Source of the DNA: Geminicoccaceae bacterium
GTDB taxonomy: Bacteria; Pseudomonadota; Alphaproteobacteria; Geminicoccales; Geminicoccaceae
Assembly (NCBI GenBank): GCA_028285265.1
Contig: JANQPX010000008.1
Location: 41,662 to 105,661, forward strand
Reading direction: 5' to 3'
DNA length: 64,000 nt
A program made the translations under genes and the position numbers. Positions 16,708-26,552 of this stretch are shown here, piece by piece (the stretch's first letter is position 1; each line of letters starts with the position of its first letter). The notes beneath the pieces are model-generated. The model worked only from the letters and a program-made list of their open reading frames with translations, ran no database searches and was not told where the DNA came from.

Positions 16708-18533
16708 GCGCCGTGGCGGACGTCGGACGGGGTTGCTTCAGACCCTGGTTCGACAGGTTGCTGGTCGGCGAACTGCCGCTCATACAGCCTGGCATAGACG
16801 CCGCCTCGCTGCAGCAACTCTTGATGTGTACCGCGCTCGACAATGCGCCCCTGATCCATCACGGCGATGAGGTCGGCATCGACGATCGTCGACAGGCGAT
16901 GGGCAATGACGACCGTTGTTCGGCCACGCATCAGTCGATTCAAGGCCTCTTGGATTTTCTTTTCGGCCTCGCTGTCGAGCGCTGAGGTCGCTTCATCAAG
17001 CAGCAATATAGGAGCATTCTTGACCATCGCGCGCGCAATGCCGAGGCGCTGGCGTTGTCCGCCGGACAGTGTGTAACCGGACGGACCAATAACCGTGTCA
17101 TAGCCTTCCGGAAGGGCGGTAATAAAGTCATGGGCGGCAGCGGACGTTGCGGCCTGAATAATAGCCTCCTCGTCCGCATCCGTTCGGCCATAGCCGATAT
17201 TGGCGCGGACGCTGTCGTCGAAGAGATCAATATCTTGGCTGACGAGGGCAATGGCTTGGCGGAGGCTTGAAAGCGTGATCTCGCGGATGTCTTGGCCGTC
17301 GATCTGAACAGCCCCCTCATCGATATCGTAAAAGCGAAGGATCAGGTTCAAGATCGTCGACTTGCCAGCGCCTGAAGCGCCGACAAGGGCGACAGTTTTG
17401 CCGGCTGGAATGTCGAGCGTCAGGCTTTCGATCGTTGGGCGGGAGGGTTGATAGCCAAAGGTGACGCGTTCGAATCGGATCGCCCCGCCTTGGGTCTGTA
17501 GCGGTTTGGCGTCCGTTGCGTCTTTGACGAGAGGCTCCCGATCGAGCACGGTGTAAATGCGATCAGCTGCGGCGAGGCCTTCTTGGATTTGCGTATTCAG
17601 CTTCGCCAGCGCTTTGAGCGGTCGATAGACCAGCAACATGGCTGTGATGAAGGAAAAGAAGGTGCCCGGGGTCATATGACCCTCGATCACCTGAAAACCG
17701 CCGTAAGAAATGATGGTCGCGATCGCGATCCCGCCGATCACTTCGGTCGACGGCGAGGCAACCGCTTGCGTACGAACAGCCTTGTAATTGAGCCGGTAGA
17801 GCCGCTCGATCAGACCGTGGGCAAAGGCCGCTTCGTGATCTTCCCGATTGTCAGCCTTGACCTGGCGCACACCTTGAAAGGTTTGCTCCAAACGCGCGGT
17901 GAGCCTTGCCATTTGCGCTTGGCTTTGGCCGGCAACCTTGCGCATCCGTTGACCAATCCAAACAATGACGACGGATGCTAAAGGAATGCCAACGATGGCG
18001 AAGCAAGCGAGCCGCCAGTCATGATAGAACATCACGCTGGTGAGGCCGATGATGCTGAAGAGGTCGCGCGCAACGCCGGTAAACGCGATCGAGACGGCAA
18101 CACGGAGTTGCTGGGTGTCGTAGGTGAGGCCGGAAATCAGCGGCCCGGGACCGCGTTCCAGGAAATAGCCGAGATCAGCCCGCATGAGATGGCTGAAGAT
18201 ACGCTTTTGCAGATCAGCGATGATGCGTTGGCCGACCTGTCCCATCAACACGGCTTGGCCATAGCTTGAGGCCATCTTGATGAAGCTCAGCACGACCACC
18301 AAAAGCGGGATGAACCAGAGCATGGTTCGATCGCGATTGATGAAGACTTCATCAAGCGCAGGCTTCACCAAGAAGGCTTGGCCCGATGTGATCGCCGAAA
18401 ACAGGATCATACAAAGAACCGCCAGGATCAGCGCGCCCTTTTGCGATTTGATATGATCATGCCAAAGGCGATGGGCCACGCCGTCGCTCAGCGTCTGCAG
18501 CACAGGCACCACGTGGCGGGCGACCGACATCAA
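16704..18533 (-). CDS. msbA: Lipid A export ABC transporter/permease
   Basis: A 609-residue half transporter: six-helix type IV exporter domain (about 25-330), then an ATPase with Walker A GASGAGKST, signature LSGGQRQR, Walker B ILLLDEATSALD and the switch His in IAHRLST. MsbA homodimers flip lipid A-core across the inner membrane. Its position at the head of the DUF374-waaA-lpxK operon supports that substrate over a multidrug role. The C-terminal 25 residues are divergent and Pro/Glu rich. Confidence 0.92.
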   Translation of the reverse strand: MMSVARHVVPVLQTLSDGVAHRLWHDHIKSQKGALILAVLCMILFSAITSGQAFLVKPALDEVFINRDRTMLWFIPLLVVVLSFIKMASSYGQAVLMGQVGQRIIADLQKRIFSHLMRADLGYFLERGPGPLISGLTYDTQQLRVAVSIAFTGVARDLFSIIGLTSVMFYHDWRLACFAIVGIPLASVVIVWIGQRMRKVAGQSQAQMARLTARLEQTFQGVRQVKADNREDHEAAFAHGLIERLYRLNYKAVRTQAVASPSTEVIGGIAIATIISYGGFQVIEGHMTPGTFFSFITAMLLVYRPLKALAKLNTQIQEGLAAADRIYTVLDREPLVKDATDAKPLQTQGGAIRFERVTFGYQPSRPTIESLTLDIPAGKTVALVGASGAGKSTILNLILRFYDIDEGAVQIDGQDIREITLSSLRQAIALVSQDIDLFDDSVRANIGYGRTDADEEAIIQAATSAAAHDFITALPEGYDTVIGPSGYTLSGGQRQRLGIARAMVKNAPILLLDEATSALDSEAEKKIQEALNRLMRGRTTVVIAHRLSTIVDADLIAVMDQGRIVERGTHQELLQRGGVYARLYERQFADQQPVEPGSEATPSDVRHGA

Positions 18534-18635
18534 CCGACGGATAGGTCCATTCGTCAGCGATCTGCCGCGACTATCGAGGCCTGCAGTCGACAGTGATGAC
18601 CTCTTTAAATCGGCGATTCGCTTTCGCGACGCTCG

Positions 18636-19229
18636 CTAGCGCCCTAAAGCCGGCTCCAATGACCGAAACCGCCAGACCGTTGCCGGCGGTACGTTGCGGA
18701 GCACAAATCGCACAAGTTCAGCTTTAACACCGAGCTTCTTAGCCGGAATCGGGCATAGAGGGGAATAGCTATATTGCAACAGGGCGCCACCAGAACGCAC
18801 TGACTTCATGCTTTCACCGACTATCGCACGCTGGAAATCGACAGGCATGTTCACCATCGGCAGTCCTGAGACCACCGTGCTGACCGACGCGATCTCCTGT
18901 TCGGCAACGATCTCGGAAAGCTTGGTCGCATCGCCGTGGACAACCCGAACGCCGGGAAAGCGATTGCGCAGATAGTCATAGAGCTGCTCGTCGAGCTCGA
19001 TCATCATTAACGCATCTCTGGGCATGCCTTTTTCCAAAAGGCCCTGCGAGATTGCGCCGGTTCCCGCCCCTAGCTCGACGACGGTCTGACCTGGTTCCCA
19101 AGTGACCGCGCTGGTCACTGCGCGCGCCAGAGCCATCGACGAGGGGATGATCGATCCCATGGATTTTGGTGAACGTAACCATTGACGGAAGAAGAGTTCC
19201 GTCTCTTTCACACCTTGGACTTGGCTCAT
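18636..19229 (-). CDS. pmtA: Phospholipid N-methyltransferase (PmtA, Sinorhizobium type)
   Basis: A 197-residue SAM-dependent methyltransferase. SPKSMGSIIPSSMALARAV near the N-terminus is the membrane or lipid-contacting region of rhizobial PmtA, VVELGAGTGAI (about 50-60) is SAM motif I, and SGLPMVNMP is motif IV-like. PmtA converts phosphatidylethanolamine to phosphatidylcholine in three methylations. The family resembles rRNA adenine dimethylases, but the short length and N-terminal motif favour PmtA. It lies 102 bp upstream of msbA and may share its transcript. Confidence 0.8.
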   Translation of the reverse strand: MSQVQGVKETELFFRQWLRSPKSMGSIIPSSMALARAVTSAVTWEPGQTVVELGAGTGAISQGLLEKGMPRDALMMIELDEQLYDYLRNRFPGVRVVHGDATKLSEIVAEQEIASVSTVVSGLPMVNMPVDFQRAIVGESMKSVRSGGALLQYSYSPLCPIPAKKLGVKAELVRFVLRNVPPATVWRFRSLEPALGR

Positions 19230-19459
19230 TCCCTGCCCCTAGTGGTCATGTGATGTAGTCATCCGGCAATAGCTATCTAGAATGGCCTGCTGACCCACAC
19301 TCCAAACAGGCCGTATCGCCGAAAACGATCGAGCGGCAAACATCGAAGACAACGCACGCTAAACCGTCATATCAGCACGAAACGAGAATGTGACAAGACG
19401 GCTACAGGCGAAAACCTTAATCATGCTTAACGAACTTGGCAAATCGAGACGCCCAGGCG

Positions 19460-22400
19460 TCACTCGGCCGGCGTCGGCAATGCTGAGTCCGTCTTGGCGG
19501 CGTTCTTTGATTTTCTCGAGGTAATCCAACTCGATACCTGATGGCCAAGCAACAGCATGCAGGGGGTGAGCACCAGGGTCAGGAGCGTCGCGAAGGCGAG
19601 TCCGCCCGCCACAGCCGACGCAAGCTGAGCCCACCAATCGGTTGATGGCCCGCCCATCGATATATCGCGAGAGAAGAAATTGATGTTGATCTTCAAGACC
19701 ATGGGCATCAAGCCGAGAATCGTCGTGATGGTGGTCAAGAGCACGGGACGAAGCCTTTGCGCACCCGTGCGTAGAACCGCTTCCGCGGCATCGACACCGC
19801 GCCTTCTGAACTCGTTATAGGTATCGATCAACACGATATTGTTATTGACCACGATACCAGCGAGCGCGATCACACCGACGCCACTCATCACAATGCCGAA
19901 GGGCTGATTGGTGATCAGCAGACCCAGCAGGACGCCGACCGTAGAAAAGACGATCGCCGAGAGAATCAACAAGGCCTGATAGAAACTGTTGAACTGGGTG
20001 ACCAGAATGATGGCGATCAGGAAAAGCGCAATCCCGAAGGCCTTGGTCAAAAAGTCTTGTGATTCCTTTTGCTCCTCATCCTCGCCTTTGAAGGTCACCG
20101 TGACCGCTGGATCGATGTCCTGCCCGGCGAGCCAGTCGCGGATCTCGGTCGCTTTGTCATCCACCAGGACACCGTCTTCAACATCGGCGGCGATGGTGAG
20201 CTGGCGCTCTTGATCCACGCGAGCGAGCGTGCCGACCTTCGAGGCGGGCTCGCGTGTGACGAAGTGGGAGAGGGGGACGCTGCCGGCGGCGGTATTGACG
20301 CGTAAACGCTCCAATTGGCCGAGACCGCGTTGGTCTTCCGGAAACCGTGCTCTGATCTCGACTTCGTCAACAGCATCGTCTGGCCGATAGTCGCCGATAC
20401 GAATGCCATTGGTCACGAGTTGAACAAAGCTGCCAACAAGGGCGACATCGGCGCCATACCGGCCCGCCTGCTCTCGATCCACCTGAAATCGCCATTCGAT
20501 TCCCGGCATAGGCCGCGAATCGGTGACGTCGACCAGCCCCTCCATCGAGTCGAATTTTTGCCGGACCAATTCGACCGCGGAGTCGAGGCGCTCCGGAAAG
20601 CGCGAGCTCAATTGCACCTGAAGGGGCTTTCCGACAGGTGGTCCGGCTGCCTCCTTCCTCACTTCGAGATGAATGCCTGCAAGGTCTGCTGCTTTTTCTC
20701 TCGCTTCTGCCAGGATCTGCGCCGCCGGTCGACGCTCCCGCCAATGCTCGAACTCCAGGAGAATGATACCGATGACGTCTTCGTCGACATTGTCCTCGCC
20801 GGTGAAGCCGACGGACGTGCGGGCATACATCGTATCGATGCCGTCGATATCGAGGAGGCGTTCTTCAACCTCATAGACCAGCTGATCGCGCTCCTGCGCA
20901 GAGAGATTGCCGCGGCTGTGGATTTGCAGACTCGCGATCTCCGGCTCGACATCGGGGAAGAACTCGACGCCTCGTCCGAACGTGCCATAGGCATAATAGG
21001 AGCCACCGGCAATCATCATGGCGGCGATCAGGACGAGAACCGGCCAGCGTGAACAGCGCCGAAGGAGTCGGACGTAAAACCCGGTAAAACCGGTCAGCTT
21101 GTTGAGATCACCGGTCTCGACCAGGGCGAGCGACGTCTCCGATGATGGATCCTTCTCCGCACGCCCAATAAGGGCGCCGATATTGGGAACGAAAATCAAC
21201 GCCATCGCAAGCGAGGCGGTGAGCGTCGCGAGAAGCGTGATCGGCAGAAACTTCATAAATTCGCCGACAATACCCGGCCAGAACAAGAGCGGCATGAAGG
21301 CGGCTAGCGTTGTTGCGGTGGAAGCCGTGATCGGCCAAGCCATACGCTTGGCTGCGGCCAGATAGGCATCTCTGCGATCCAGGCCCTCAATCATTTTACG
21401 ATCGGCATATTCGGTCACGACGATCGCGCCGTCGACCAGCATGCCAACCGCGAGAATGAGCGCAAAGAGCACCACGATATTCACGGTCAGGCCGAGCGAA
21501 TACAGGACCAAGATACCGGTGAGAAAGGAGCTGGGCACGGCGAGGCCGACGAGGCCGGCAGAGCGCAGGCCAAGGGCGGCAACCACGACAATCATCACCA
21601 AAATGATGGCGGAGAGCACATTGTTCTGTAGGTCGAGCAGCATGTCCTGGATGTTGTCGGACTTGTCCTGCTGAAAGCCCACTTTGATATGGTCAGGCCA
21701 GTTGGTTCGCTCGACCTCGACGAGGTCACGCACCTGTTGCACTGTCTCGATGATGTTGGCACCGATCCGCTTTGAAACCTCGAGCGCCAGCGCTGGCTGA
21801 CCGTCAATCCGGGCAAAGCCTTCGGCATCCTTGAACGTGCTTCGGACCTTGGCGACATCGCCGATGCGCACGACCTTATCGCCTTCGATTTTGATCGGTA
21901 GGGCAAGAAGGTCGGTCGACGTCTCGAACACGCCAGGCACCTTGACGGCAAAGCGTCCCTCGCCGGTATCGAGCGTGCCGGCCGCGACCAACTGATTGTT
22001 GCGGTCGACCAGTCCCAAGATATCCTGGAGGCTGAGCCCATAGCTCTCCACCAAGAGCGGATCGATGATGACTTCGAGCAGTTCCTCGCGCTCACCGCCG
22101 ATCTCAACTTCGAGGACATTGGGCAGCGCCTCAATGCGCTTTTCCAGATCACGCGCAAGCTTGAGCAGCGTCCGCTCGGGGAGATCGCCGGACAGCGTCA
22201 CCACCAGCACCGGAAACAGCGCGAGATTGACCTCATAGACCAGGGGCTCGTCGGTGTCTTCGGGGAGATCGCCTTTGGCAATATCTGCGCCTTCGCGCAC
22301 ATCGGCGATGGCTTCGTCGATATCGATTCCGGCTTCGAATTCCAGGGTGACCGAGGCGCTTCCTTCATGCGCCGTTGCCGTCATCTCTTTGACGCCTTCG

Positions 22401-22624
22401 ACGCGGCGAAGCTGTTGCTCCATCGGCCGGACCAGCAAGCGTTCGGCATCCTCGGGCGAGATGCCGTCATGGGTCATCAGGACATAGACGATCGGGATGG
22501 AGACGTCTGGATCGGCCTCCTTCGGAATGTCACGATAGGCCTGGATGCCGGCAATAAGGATCAAGAGAAGGGCAAGCAGAACAGTCCGTGACCGGCTGAA
22601 TGACGCCTCGATCAACCCATTCAC
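19460..22624 (-). CDS. RND-family efflux permease
   Basis: A 1054-residue AcrB/CusA-superfamily inner-membrane pump: 12 membrane segments in two halves, large periplasmic loops, and the proton-relay helix VGMLVDGAIVVTEYADRK near residue 395-412, where one of the two usual Asp residues is visible. The N-terminus FSRSRTVLLALLLILIAG and the DIPKEADPD loop are typical of a subgroup often annotated as hydrophobic or multidrug efflux. The start overlaps the adaptor gene by 4 nt. No outer-membrane TolC-like gene is present. The 230-bp gap to pmtA holds only a short GGCCTG/CAGGCC repeat. Confidence 0.92.
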   Translation of the reverse strand: MNGLIEASFSRSRTVLLALLLILIAGIQAYRDIPKEADPDVSIPIVYVLMTHDGISPEDAERLLVRPMEQQLRRVEGVKEMTATAHEGSASVTLEFEAGIDIDEAIADVREGADIAKGDLPEDTDEPLVYEVNLALFPVLVVTLSGDLPERTLLKLARDLEKRIEALPNVLEVEIGGEREELLEVIIDPLLVESYGLSLQDILGLVDRNNQLVAAGTLDTGEGRFAVKVPGVFETSTDLLALPIKIEGDKVVRIGDVAKVRSTFKDAEGFARIDGQPALALEVSKRIGANIIETVQQVRDLVEVERTNWPDHIKVGFQQDKSDNIQDMLLDLQNNVLSAIILVMIVVVAALGLRSAGLVGLAVPSSFLTGILVLYSLGLTVNIVVLFALILAVGMLVDGAIVVTEYADRKMIEGLDRRDAYLAAAKRMAWPITASTATTLAAFMPLLFWPGIVGEFMKFLPITLLATLTASLAMALIFVPNIGALIGRAEKDPSSETSLALVETGDLNKLTGFTGFYVRLLRRCSRWPVLVLIAAMMIAGGSYYAYGTFGRGVEFFPDVEPEIASLQIHSRGNLSAQERDQLVYEVEERLLDIDGIDTMYARTSVGFTGEDNVDEDVIGIILLEFEHWRERRPAAQILAEAREKAADLAGIHLEVRKEAAGPPVGKPLQVQLSSRFPERLDSAVELVRQKFDSMEGLVDVTDSRPMPGIEWRFQVDREQAGRYGADVALVGSFVQLVTNGIRIGDYRPDDAVDEVEIRARFPEDQRGLGQLERLRVNTAAGSVPLSHFVTREPASKVGTLARVDQERQLTIAADVEDGVLVDDKATEIRDWLAGQDIDPAVTVTFKGEDEEQKESQDFLTKAFGIALFLIAIILVTQFNSFYQALLILSAIVFSTVGVLLGLLITNQPFGIVMSGVGVIALAGIVVNNNIVLIDTYNEFRRRGVDAAEAVLRTGAQRLRPVLLTTITTILGLMPMVLKININFFSRDISMGGPSTDWWAQLASAVAGGLAFATLLTLVLTPCMLLLGHQVSSWITSRKSKNAAKTDSALPTPAE

Positions 22625-23763
22625 TGTGTCACCTCCGAGACGACCTGACCGGTGCTATCAGCCTTGCCGTCATCATCGATCAGGACGGGGATCACCTCAA
22701 CGCCGTCGCTGACGAAGCCCTGGCCAACGGTGATCAGACGCACGATCTCCGGCAGACCGGTAAGCCAGACATGGTTATCGTCGGCTTTCGCAATCTCAAC
22801 GGGCATGAAAACCACCACATCATCCGCATCGACGGTTTTAACCCCGAGCGTGCCGTCATCGGCGAGGGTCAAGACGGAAGGGGAAAGCCGATGCGCGGCG
22901 ACACGCTCAAGCGACAATCGGATCTCGGCACTGGCGCCAGCGGTGAGGCGTCCGCTCGGATTGGGCACCTCGATTTCGATGTCGAACGTGCGGGTCTCCT
23001 CGTTGGCCTGACTTGCCACATAGGTGACCACGCCGGCTACATGCTCACCGCTGGCCAGACGCGCGGTTGTCGCCATGCCTGTTTGAACCTTGCCGACGTC
23101 GGTTTCGGTCACGTCCCCGATTAGCAAGAACGGGTCCTGGTCAAGGATCGTCGCGATGGGATCGCCGACGTCGACAAAATCGCCGATCTCAACATGTCGA
23201 CGGTCGAGAATGCCGGCAAAGGGCGCTTTGATGACGATATGCTCCAGCGCCATGGTCGCCCGCTTGAGGGCCGCTTCTGCGGTGGCAAAACTCGCTTCAG
23301 CAAGTGCTACATTGGTTTCGGCCTGAAAGCCCTTCTCATTCAGTTTTTGGGCAGCATCAAGCTCGATTCGTCGCTGGCGAAGAAGGGCTTCCGCTTCGAG
23401 TTTCACCAGCTCGCGGTCGCGCGGATCGAGGCGGACCAGAACTTCATTTTGATCGACGAGGGTGCCGTCATCGACGTCAATGTCGAGGACACGGCCCATG
23501 GTCTCCGCGCGCAGTTGAACATGGCGTACCGGCGCGGTCTTGCCATTGATCACGATTTCGCGCTCGATCGGTTCGGCTGTGAGCTCGCGCACCCGCACGC
23601 TCATTGTGGGAGAGGCATGCTCGTCTGTCGTTGGTTCAACGGCAGCAACCGCCGGGGTTTCGGGCTCGGCATCATCGCTTTCGCCCATCTGACCGGATGC
23701 GAGCCAGCCGACAAGGCCGATCGCCAGAACACCCGCGATGGCATAGGATCTTTTTACTGCCAT
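22621..23763 (-). CDS. RND periplasmic adaptor (membrane fusion protein)
   Basis: A 380-residue HlyD/AcrA-type adaptor. One N-terminal anchor helix (about 8-25), a short acidic linker, then biotinyl-lipoyl halves flanking a helical hairpin (roughly residues 95-190) and a beta-barrel domain. GRVLDIDVDDGTLVDQNEVLVRLD and IKAPFAGILDRRHVEIGDFVDVGDPI are characteristic lipoyl segments. It bridges the pump to an outer-membrane channel encoded elsewhere. It sits 2 bp after the PadR stop and overlaps the pump gene, so the three form one operon. Confidence 0.92.
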   Translation of the reverse strand: MAVKRSYAIAGVLAIGLVGWLASGQMGESDDAEPETPAVAAVEPTTDEHASPTMSVRVRELTAEPIEREIVINGKTAPVRHVQLRAETMGRVLDIDVDDGTLVDQNEVLVRLDPRDRELVKLEAEALLRQRRIELDAAQKLNEKGFQAETNVALAEASFATAEAALKRATMALEHIVIKAPFAGILDRRHVEIGDFVDVGDPIATILDQDPFLLIGDVTETDVGKVQTGMATTARLASGEHVAGVVTYVASQANEETRTFDIEIEVPNPSGRLTAGASAEIRLSLERVAAHRLSPSVLTLADDGTLGVKTVDADDVVVFMPVEIAKADDNHVWLTGLPEIVRLITVGQGFVSDGVEVIPVLIDDDGKADSTGQVVSEVTQ

Positions 23764-23765
23764 GG

Positions 23766-24320
23766 TCAGTCAGCGGCCTCATCCGAGGCCGTCTCCTCCT
23801 GGATGGTTGCGATCAATTGTTCTTTGTTATCATCAACATAGCTTCTGGCGGCACCAACAACCGTTTTCCCGTAACCAATGGCAAATCGCATCCCAGGTGA
23901 AAAACACCCTTGGTCTTCGGACATGCATTGATCGATCGATGTCAGCAACGCATCCCATTGTGCCACCATGGCTTCGGCAATCTCAGCCACCTTCTCCGGT
24001 GGCAGCAGATGTGCGAAGACCATGAGGACCAGGAACTCCGAGCGCACCTTATGTCGTGGCGGCGTCGCCATCAGTTCAGCAATCAGCGCATCGCGTCCCG
24101 TTTTGGTCAGGCTGTAGACCTTTTTGTCCGGCCGTTTCTCCTGCGGTACGCTTGTGCAGCAAACCAGGCCTCGACGTGTCAGATCGGCCAATGCTGGATA
24201 GATCGATCCATAGCCCGCCACAAAGAAGTGGCTGTAGGCCTCTTCGAAATGCTGTTTGATTTCATAGCCCGTGAGATCACGCTCGGTGAGCGCGCCGAGG
24301 CAGAGTGTTTTGACGTCCAT
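23766..24320 (-). CDS. PadR family transcriptional regulator of the RND pump
   Basis: A 184-residue PadR repressor. The winged helix (about 1-85) reads DVKTLCLGALTERDLTGYEIKQHFE, YGSIYPALADLTRRGLV and KVYSLTKTGRDAL; a C-terminal helical dimer region follows. ATG at 24320 gives the standard family N-terminus; a GTG at 24368 would place codons inside the inverted-repeat operator and is rejected. PadR proteins repress efflux genes until a phenolic or drug ligand binds, and the gene leads the pump operon, so autoregulation is likely. Confidence 0.85.
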   Translation of the reverse strand: MDVKTLCLGALTERDLTGYEIKQHFEEAYSHFFVAGYGSIYPALADLTRRGLVCCTSVPQEKRPDKKVYSLTKTGRDALIAELMATPPRHKVRSEFLVLMVFAHLLPPEKVAEIAEAMVAQWDALLTSIDQCMSEDQGCFSPGMRFAIGYGKTVVGAARSYVDDNKEQLIATIQEETASDEAAD

Positions 24321-24347
24321 GTCCGATACAGTCACGTTAGCACATTG

Positions 24348-24390
24348 TATCGATTTGATATATATCACTCAGCTATATATCAAGTCGATA
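24348..24390. promoter_or_regulatory. Inverted-repeat operator upstream of padR
   Basis: Arms TATCGATTTGATATATA (24348-24364) and TATATATCAAGTCGATA (24374-24390) are inverted repeats matching at 16 of 17 positions around a 9-nt spacer. The site starts 28 bp upstream of the padR ATG, where a repressor would cover the promoter. PadR operators are usually AT-rich interrupted palindromes of this kind. Confidence 0.7.
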
Positions 24391-24398
24391 GTGTCGCA

Positions 24399-24431
24399 CA
24401 TGCTGATGAACATCAGATGAACGTCAGCATG
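24399..24431. repeat. Second inverted repeat between padR and the ABC-F gene
   Basis: CATGCTGATG (24399-24408) and CGTCAGCATG (24422-24431) match at 9 of 10 positions around a 13-nt loop. It follows the end of the ABC-F gene by about 60 bp going the other way, so it could end a plus-strand transcript or be another regulatory site. Confidence 0.3.
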
Positions 24432-24493
24432 AAGCAAGCGGTGGAACCGCTGCTCTTAGGGCTCATCAAGTATGATGTCGGTTAGGGCGTGAT

Positions 24494-26377
24494 CTAACGC
24501 CCTTCGGCCTCCTCAAGGGCTTCTTCGGCTTCAAGCCAGCGGGACTCGGCACGCTCGACGGCCGTTTCCAGCTCGGCATGGCGCTTGAGAAGGCCATCGA
24601 GCTCGTCGCCAAGCGATCGATAGGTTTTTTCATCGGCCAGGGTGGCCGCAACCGACGCACGTTCATTGGAGAGGCGCTCAAGCTCCTTTTCGGCGGCGCG
24701 GACGGCTGAACGACGCTTGAGCACTTCTTGGCGATCGAGCGGTTTTCGAGCGCGCGGCGTTTTGGCCTCGACAGCGCCGTTGCCGCCCTTTTTGGCCTCG
24801 TTGGCCGACGTCGAAGGGGATGTGCCGAGGAGGTATCGGCGGTAGTCGTCAAGATCACCGTCATAGGGCTTCACACGTCCTTCGGCGACAAGCCATAGAC
24901 GATCCGCCGTGAGCTCGATCAGATGACGATCATGGCTGACCAAGATGACCGCGCCGGCAAAATCATTGATCGCCTGAACGAGAGCTTCGCGGGAGTCGAT
25001 GTCGAGATGGTTCGTCGGCTCGTCCAGCACCAGAATCTGCGGGCGGCCCGCGCTCAAAAGCGCGAAGGTCAATCGCGCTTTCTCTCCCCCGGACAGTTTC
25101 CCGACTTGCAGCTCGGCGCGGTCTTGGCCGAGACCGAAACGACCGAGATGGGCGCGGAGCTGCTCGGTGCGTTTCTCCGGCAAGAGGCGTGCTAAGTGGT
25201 CGATCGACGTTTCGGCTGGTGTCAGATCCTCGATTTGATGCTGGGCGAAATAGCCGACATCGAGCTTTGGCGGGCGAACGACTTCGCCCTGCATCGGCAT
25301 CAGCTTGCTGGAAATCAGTTTCGCGAAGGTCGACTTGCCATTGCCATTGGCGCCGAGCAGGGCAATCCGGTCGTCGGGATCGATCCGGAGATCGAGATGA
25401 TCGAGGACCACTTTATCCCCATAACCCGCTTTGACTTGATCGAAGGTCATCAGCGGCGGTGGCGGTACCTCGCTTTCGGGGAATGATAAGCGCACGCCGG
25501 GATCATCGAGGATCTGTGTCACCGGATCCAACTTCGCTAACGCCTTCAATCGGCTTTGCGCCTGACGCGCCTTGCTCGCCTTATATCTGAACCTATCGAC
25601 AAAGGCTTGCATATGGCGACGCTTGGCCTCGATCTTGACCCGCTCTTTCTCCAAAAGGGCCTGCTTTTCGCGTCGGATGCGCTCGAAGTCATCATAGCCA
25701 CCGCTGTAGGCGGTGAGCTTCAGGGCATCGAGGTGGATGATCCGCTCCGGGACTCGGTTCAAAAGATCGCGATCATGGCTCACTAGGAGCAATGTATGCG
25801 GGTAGCGCCGAAGATAGGTCTCAAGCCAGAGCGTCGCCTCGAGATCGAGATGATTGGTCGGCTCATCTAAAAGAAGCAGGTCAGGCTCAGCAAAGAGGGC
25901 GGCGGCGAGGGCGACGCGCATGCGCCAGCCACCGGAGAAGCTCGACAGGGCACGATGTTGTGCCGTCTCGTCGAAGCCGAGCCCGCGGAGAATCGTGCTC
26001 GCTCGGGCCGGTGCAGCATGCGCCCCCATATCAGCAAGGCGGGTCTGGGCATCGGCGATCTCTTCGGGCGTCTCGGCGCGCTCGGCGTCCTCTAGCGCCT
26101 GGGCACGTCGCTCGTCGGCAGCAAGAACGGCTTCATGAGGTGTCGCCTCGCCGCCTGGCGCCTCCTGGGCAACCCAACCGATCGTGATTTGGCTTCGTTT
26201 TTTGACGTCACCTTGGTCCGGCTGCAGATCGTCTCTGATCAAGCGCAGGAGGGTGCTCTTACCAGCGCCGTTGCGCCCCACCAGGCCGATACGTTGACCG
26301 GCGGGCAGGTGGACACTGGCACCTTCCAAGAGAAGGCGCCCGCCAATGCGGAGCGTGACGTCGTTGAGATGCAGCAT
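24494..26377 (-). CDS. ABC-F family ATPase (Uup/YheS-like)
   Basis: A 627-residue soluble protein with two ATPase domains and no membrane segments. Walker A motifs GRNGAGKST (about 34-42) and GANGNGKST (about 344), signatures FSGGWRMR and LSGGEKAR, and two LLLDEPTNHLD / LVLDEPTNHLD Walker B motifs are intact. Between them lies the charged helical P-site tRNA interaction motif linker (about 235-300), and a C-terminal coiled coil (about 545-625, AEKELERLSNERASVAATL). Such proteins act on ribosomes in translation or on DNA (Uup). The neighbours give no further hint. Confidence 0.9.
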   Translation of the reverse strand: MLHLNDVTLRIGGRLLLEGASVHLPAGQRIGLVGRNGAGKSTLLRLIRDDLQPDQGDVKKRSQITIGWVAQEAPGGEATPHEAVLAADERRAQALEDAERAETPEEIADAQTRLADMGAHAAPARASTILRGLGFDETAQHRALSSFSGGWRMRVALAAALFAEPDLLLLDEPTNHLDLEATLWLETYLRRYPHTLLLVSHDRDLLNRVPERIIHLDALKLTAYSGGYDDFERIRREKQALLEKERVKIEAKRRHMQAFVDRFRYKASKARQAQSRLKALAKLDPVTQILDDPGVRLSFPESEVPPPPLMTFDQVKAGYGDKVVLDHLDLRIDPDDRIALLGANGNGKSTFAKLISSKLMPMQGEVVRPPKLDVGYFAQHQIEDLTPAETSIDHLARLLPEKRTEQLRAHLGRFGLGQDRAELQVGKLSGGEKARLTFALLSAGRPQILVLDEPTNHLDIDSREALVQAINDFAGAVILVSHDRHLIELTADRLWLVAEGRVKPYDGDLDDYRRYLLGTSPSTSANEAKKGGNGAVEAKTPRARKPLDRQEVLKRRSAVRAAEKELERLSNERASVAATLADEKTYRSLGDELDGLLKRHAELETAVERAESRWLEAEEALEEAEGR

Positions 26378-26552
26378 CCGCGCAATGTAGAGGATTTTGT
26401 TCCCCTGTCGACGGCTACAACGTGTTCCTTGTGCATCGCATCGACCGGCTAGGTGCAGGGCGCTTGGCGAGATCGGCGGCCGGCGTCGCGTGTTCTGACG
26501 TCATCCCGATGTAGCCTGCGCTTTTGCTAGGGCGCTCCGCTCGACGCGGATG

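Noticed and set aside
15862..16797. 311-codon plus-strand ORF across waaA, DUF374 and msbA ends
   Set aside because: Antisense to three well-supported genes.
20315..21052. 245-codon plus-strand ORF
   Set aside because: Antisense to the RND pump; no motif.
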